Below, piece after piece: positions 16,433 through 17,863 of a DNA stretch of 17,863 nucleotides. The position numbers and the translations under genes were made by a program. Below the pieces are notes generated by a model. It was not told where the DNA came from. It saw nothing but the letters and a program-made list of their open reading frames with translations, and did not search any database. The number at the start of each line of letters is the position of its first letter. Position 1 is the stretch's first letter. This stretch comes from Candidatus Poribacteria bacterium WGA-3G (lineage in GTDB: Bacteria > Poribacteria > WGA-4E > WGA-3G). The stretch is from positions 1-17,863 of the forward strand of contig ASZN01000064.1 in the NCBI GenBank assembly GCA_000406005.1, given 5' to 3'.

Positions 16433-16651
16433 ATGAAACTGACCCCCGATAAAAAGCGGCTTCAAGAAATACGGGAAGTTTATAGGACTTTGGGGATTGA
16501 GCATGAGAAAGTCCGAAATTACCTTGTATCCCTATCAGCACCGCCAACAGAACCACAGCAACCTATCATTTTCATAGAATGTGGAAATACATCGGAGAGT
16601 TGCGGAGAATTTGAAAATGCCAGACTGGAACCAAATCCTGAACGAGATTAA
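16433..16651 (+). CDS. Possible 72-aa protein overlapping the protease start
   Basis: The frame starts MKLTPDKKRLQEIREVYRTL after AGGAG (16419-16423, 9-nt spacing). Its first 50 residues look like an amphipathic helical protein. The last 12 or so codons overlap the protease gene (start 16617) by 35 nt in another frame. No family is recognised. The good start site and protein-like N-terminus favour a real, translationally coupled small gene, but it could be chance. Confidence 0.45.
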   Translation: MKLTPDKKRLQEIREVYRTLGIEHEKVRNYLVSLSAPPTEPQQPIIFIECGNTSESCGEFENARLEPNPERD

Positions 16652-17531
16652 GGCTACCGACACTACACACGATAGCATTCGGAGGCGTTATCTCAAAAAA
16701 TTCCATCAAATAACAAAGCGAAATGTAATTATCTATTACTCAGGATGGTTACAGAAACCCAACCTTAATGAGGTTGGCGTAAATGATGCTGATATGAACG
16801 GATTTATGACAGTCATACACGAGCTTGACCGTTCTAAAGGTTTAGATTTAGTCCTACATACTCCCGGTGGGAACATTGCTGCCACTGAGGCCATTGTCAA
16901 CTATCTTCGCAGGTTGTTTGGCAACGACCTCCGGGCATTCGTGCCTCAACTCGCTATGTCGGCTGGTACAATGATCGCTTGTGCTTGTAAAGAAATTTTT
17001 ATGGGCGAACACTCAAGCTTGGGCCCAATTGACCCACAACTTTCCAACATTCCAGCCTACGGGGTTGTTGAGGAATTTGAACGCGCTCGCCAGGAAATCA
17101 GGCGAGATCCAAGTACGATCCCAATATGGCAACCAATCCTCGCCAAGTATTCACCAACTTTGGTCGGAGAGTGTGAGAAAGCTATCAAATGGGCTAATGC
17201 GATGGTTATTCAATGGCTCCGGACAGGAATGTTCGCAGAACTCAAAGAAGAAGCTAAACAGCAGAAAAGCGAAGATATAGTCGAAAAGCTTGCGGATCAT
17301 TCTCTTTCAAAAACTCACGAACGCCATTTGTCCGCTGATTACTGCAAACAAATAGGGCTTAAGGTACACCTTCTGGAGAGTGATGAGAAATTACAAGATG
17401 CGGTGCTTTCAGTTCACCATACCTGCATTCATACTTTAGGAGCGACTCCAGCATTTAAAATAATAGAAAATCATAGTGGGAAGGCTTTCATTCAGATGGC
17501 ACATCAGGTCGTTGTACCCGGGAAATCATAA
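16617..17531 (+). CDS. SDH-type (ClpP/SppA-fold) serine protease, 304 aa
   Basis: It belongs to the serine dehydrogenase proteinase (SDH_sah) group of the ClpP/crotonase fold. Visible hallmarks are LVLHTPGGN (residues 78-86, oxyanion region), AMSAGT (113-118) with the likely nucleophile S115, and HSSLGPIDPQ just after it, the segment that usually carries the Asp/charge relay and dimer contacts. Family length is about 280-320 residues, so it is full length. No signal peptide or membrane span is present, so it should be cytosolic or act at the membrane through a partner such as the membrane protein two or three genes upstream (inference). ATG 16617 is chosen over the GTG at 16581 because GGAG (16604-16607) sits 9 nt before it and MPDWNQILNEI looks like a native N-terminus. 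Substrate unknown. Proteases of this fold also occur in some defence islands. Confidence 0.85.
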   Translation: MPDWNQILNEIKATDTTHDSIRRRYLKKFHQITKRNVIIYYSGWLQKPNLNEVGVNDADMNGFMTVIHELDRSKGLDLVLHTPGGNIAATEAIVNYLRRLFGNDLRAFVPQLAMSAGTMIACACKEIFMGEHSSLGPIDPQLSNIPAYGVVEEFERARQEIRRDPSTIPIWQPILAKYSPTLVGECEKAIKWANAMVIQWLRTGMFAELKEEAKQQKSEDIVEKLADHSLSKTHERHLSADYCKQIGLKVHLLESDEKLQDAVLSVHHTCIHTLGATPAFKIIENHSGKAFIQMAHQVVVPGKS

Positions 17532-17620
17532 TTCTCAGATGCTACGACAAAATCTTTGAGTTGGAACCCAAAACCTAAGCCGTTTCCATTGTGGATGAGG
17601 CAGCTGACGCGGCTGTTAAA

Positions 17621-17660
17621 AAATCTGCGAAATCCGTGTAATCCGTGCCAATCCGAGATT
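17621..17660. repeat. Degenerate short tandem repeat
   Basis: About four units of 9-10 bp built on AATCCGTG (AATCTGCGA, AATCCGTGT, AATCCGTGCC, AATCCGAGATT). It lies between the protease gene and the methyltransferase-tail remnant and does not code. Confidence 0.6.
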
Positions 17661-17666
17661 CAGACA

Positions 17667-17717
17667 ATGGCGCGGGTTCGTGCAAAAAAAATTGTGACTG
17701 TGGAGAAAAGCCAATGA
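17667..17717 (+). pseudogene. Remnant resembling the 3' end of the methyltransferase gene
   Basis: A 16-codon frame ends KIVTVEKSQ-stop, matching the end of the large fusion protein (EIAIVEASE-stop) in length, frame and DNA. Both lead into ATGAACAAACC with the same ATGA overlap. Over about 37 nt only about seven bases differ between the two junctions. The rest of the methyltransferase gene is not seen upstream. The stretch is short, so homology is probable rather than proven. Confidence 0.45.
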
Positions 17718-17747
17718 ACAAACCACTAAACGGATTTATTACCTACA
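17714..17747 (+). pseudogene. 5' stub of a second TIR-type gene, cut by an insertion sequence
   Basis: Encodes MNKPLNGFITY, close to MNKPLKVFISY at the start of the TIR-TPR protein, preceded by GGAGA as a ribosome binding site and by a methyltransferase-like tail. After 11 codons the homology stops exactly where GGACTTACGCA, an insertion-sequence end, begins. The rest of the gene is either beyond the element, outside the window, or lost. Confidence 0.6.
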
Positions 17748-17863
17748 GGACTTACGCAAAAGAGTTGACATGATTTCTATAGTTGGTTAATATGGTTTGC
17801 GAGGAGGAATCTAAAGATGAGCAAACCGACACGCTTAGATTACTGTCAGTATTTACTCAGCAC
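17748..17863 (+). mobile_element. Left end of an insertion sequence (continues past the window)
   Basis: GGACTTACGCAAA at 17748-17760 resembles the terminal inverted repeat of several bacterial transposon families. It marks an abrupt end to TIR homology, and a transposase-like start follows 57 bp inside. The right end and target duplication are outside the window. Confidence 0.65.
17817..17863 (+). CDS. Transposase, N-terminal 15 residues (partial)
   Basis: ATG 17817 follows GAGGAGG (17801-17807) with 9-nt spacing and encodes MSKPTRLDYCQYLLS before the window ends. This start is familiar from IS4/IS701-like transposases of environmental bacteria, recalled from memory and not verifiable from 15 residues. 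No catalytic DDE residue is within reach. Its place just inside an inverted-repeat-like end supports the call. Confidence 0.55.
   Translation, partial: MSKPTRLDYCQYLLS

Noticed and set aside
1..17863. tRNA, rRNA or riboswitch
   Set aside because: No cloverleaf-like or conserved RNA sequence was noticed on either strand by eye; a covariance-model scan was not possible.

Overview
The window looks like an accessory, defence-type island from an uncultivated bacterium with a moderately AT-rich genome. The TIR-TPR protein, the dispersed GC-rich palindromes and the transposase style remind me of Candidatus Poribacteria or similar environmental lineages. That is an impression from memory; no rRNA or housekeeping gene is present to confirm it.

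Layout. Positions 1-1351 (minus strand) hold a decayed locus: the N-terminal phospholipase-D-like half of a helicase, then a middle piece of an SNF2-type helicase in another frame, then a middle piece of an Eco57I-type N6-adenine methyltransferase carrying a stop codon and running off the left edge. A near-consensus sigma-70 promoter at 1547-1576 drives a compact plus-strand operon. It has three proteins I do not recognise (656, 684 and 295 aa; the second has a long coiled coil), a 2138-aa polypeptide, and a 736-aa TIR-TPR protein. All junctions are 2-nt gaps or start/stop overlaps. The 2138-aa protein joins a large zinc-containing DEAD/DEAH helicase (residues about 1-1300) to the C-terminal two-thirds of an Eco57I-type methyltransferase (about 1301-2138).

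The most striking observation is a perfect 95-bp inverted repeat. Positions 1-95 are the reverse complement of 10440-10534, and 10440 is exactly where the helicase becomes methyltransferase. The left fragment encodes the methyltransferase sequence that should precede 10535, in the same frame. So the helicase-methyltransferase protein is a chimera made by recombination (inversion or duplication) or by an assembly join. Flipping the roughly 10.3-kb segment between the repeats would rebuild a continuous methyltransferase frame.

Downstream of the operon is a 434-bp non-coding stretch with two copies of a 26-bp palindrome-containing repeat. Then come a small acidic membrane protein, a 49-aa very basic protein, a possible 72-aa protein and a ClpP/SppA-fold serine protease of the SDH (serine dehydrogenase proteinase) type. 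The right edge carries a short degenerate tandem repeat and a remnant resembling the methyltransferase-tail/TIR-start junction at 12954. The remnant is interrupted by the left end of an insertion sequence whose transposase begins at 17817.

Working model (inference): a helicase, three accessory proteins and a TIR effector form one co-transcribed anti-phage-like module. It landed beside, and recombined with, an older PLD-helicase/methyltransferase restriction-type system that is now broken.
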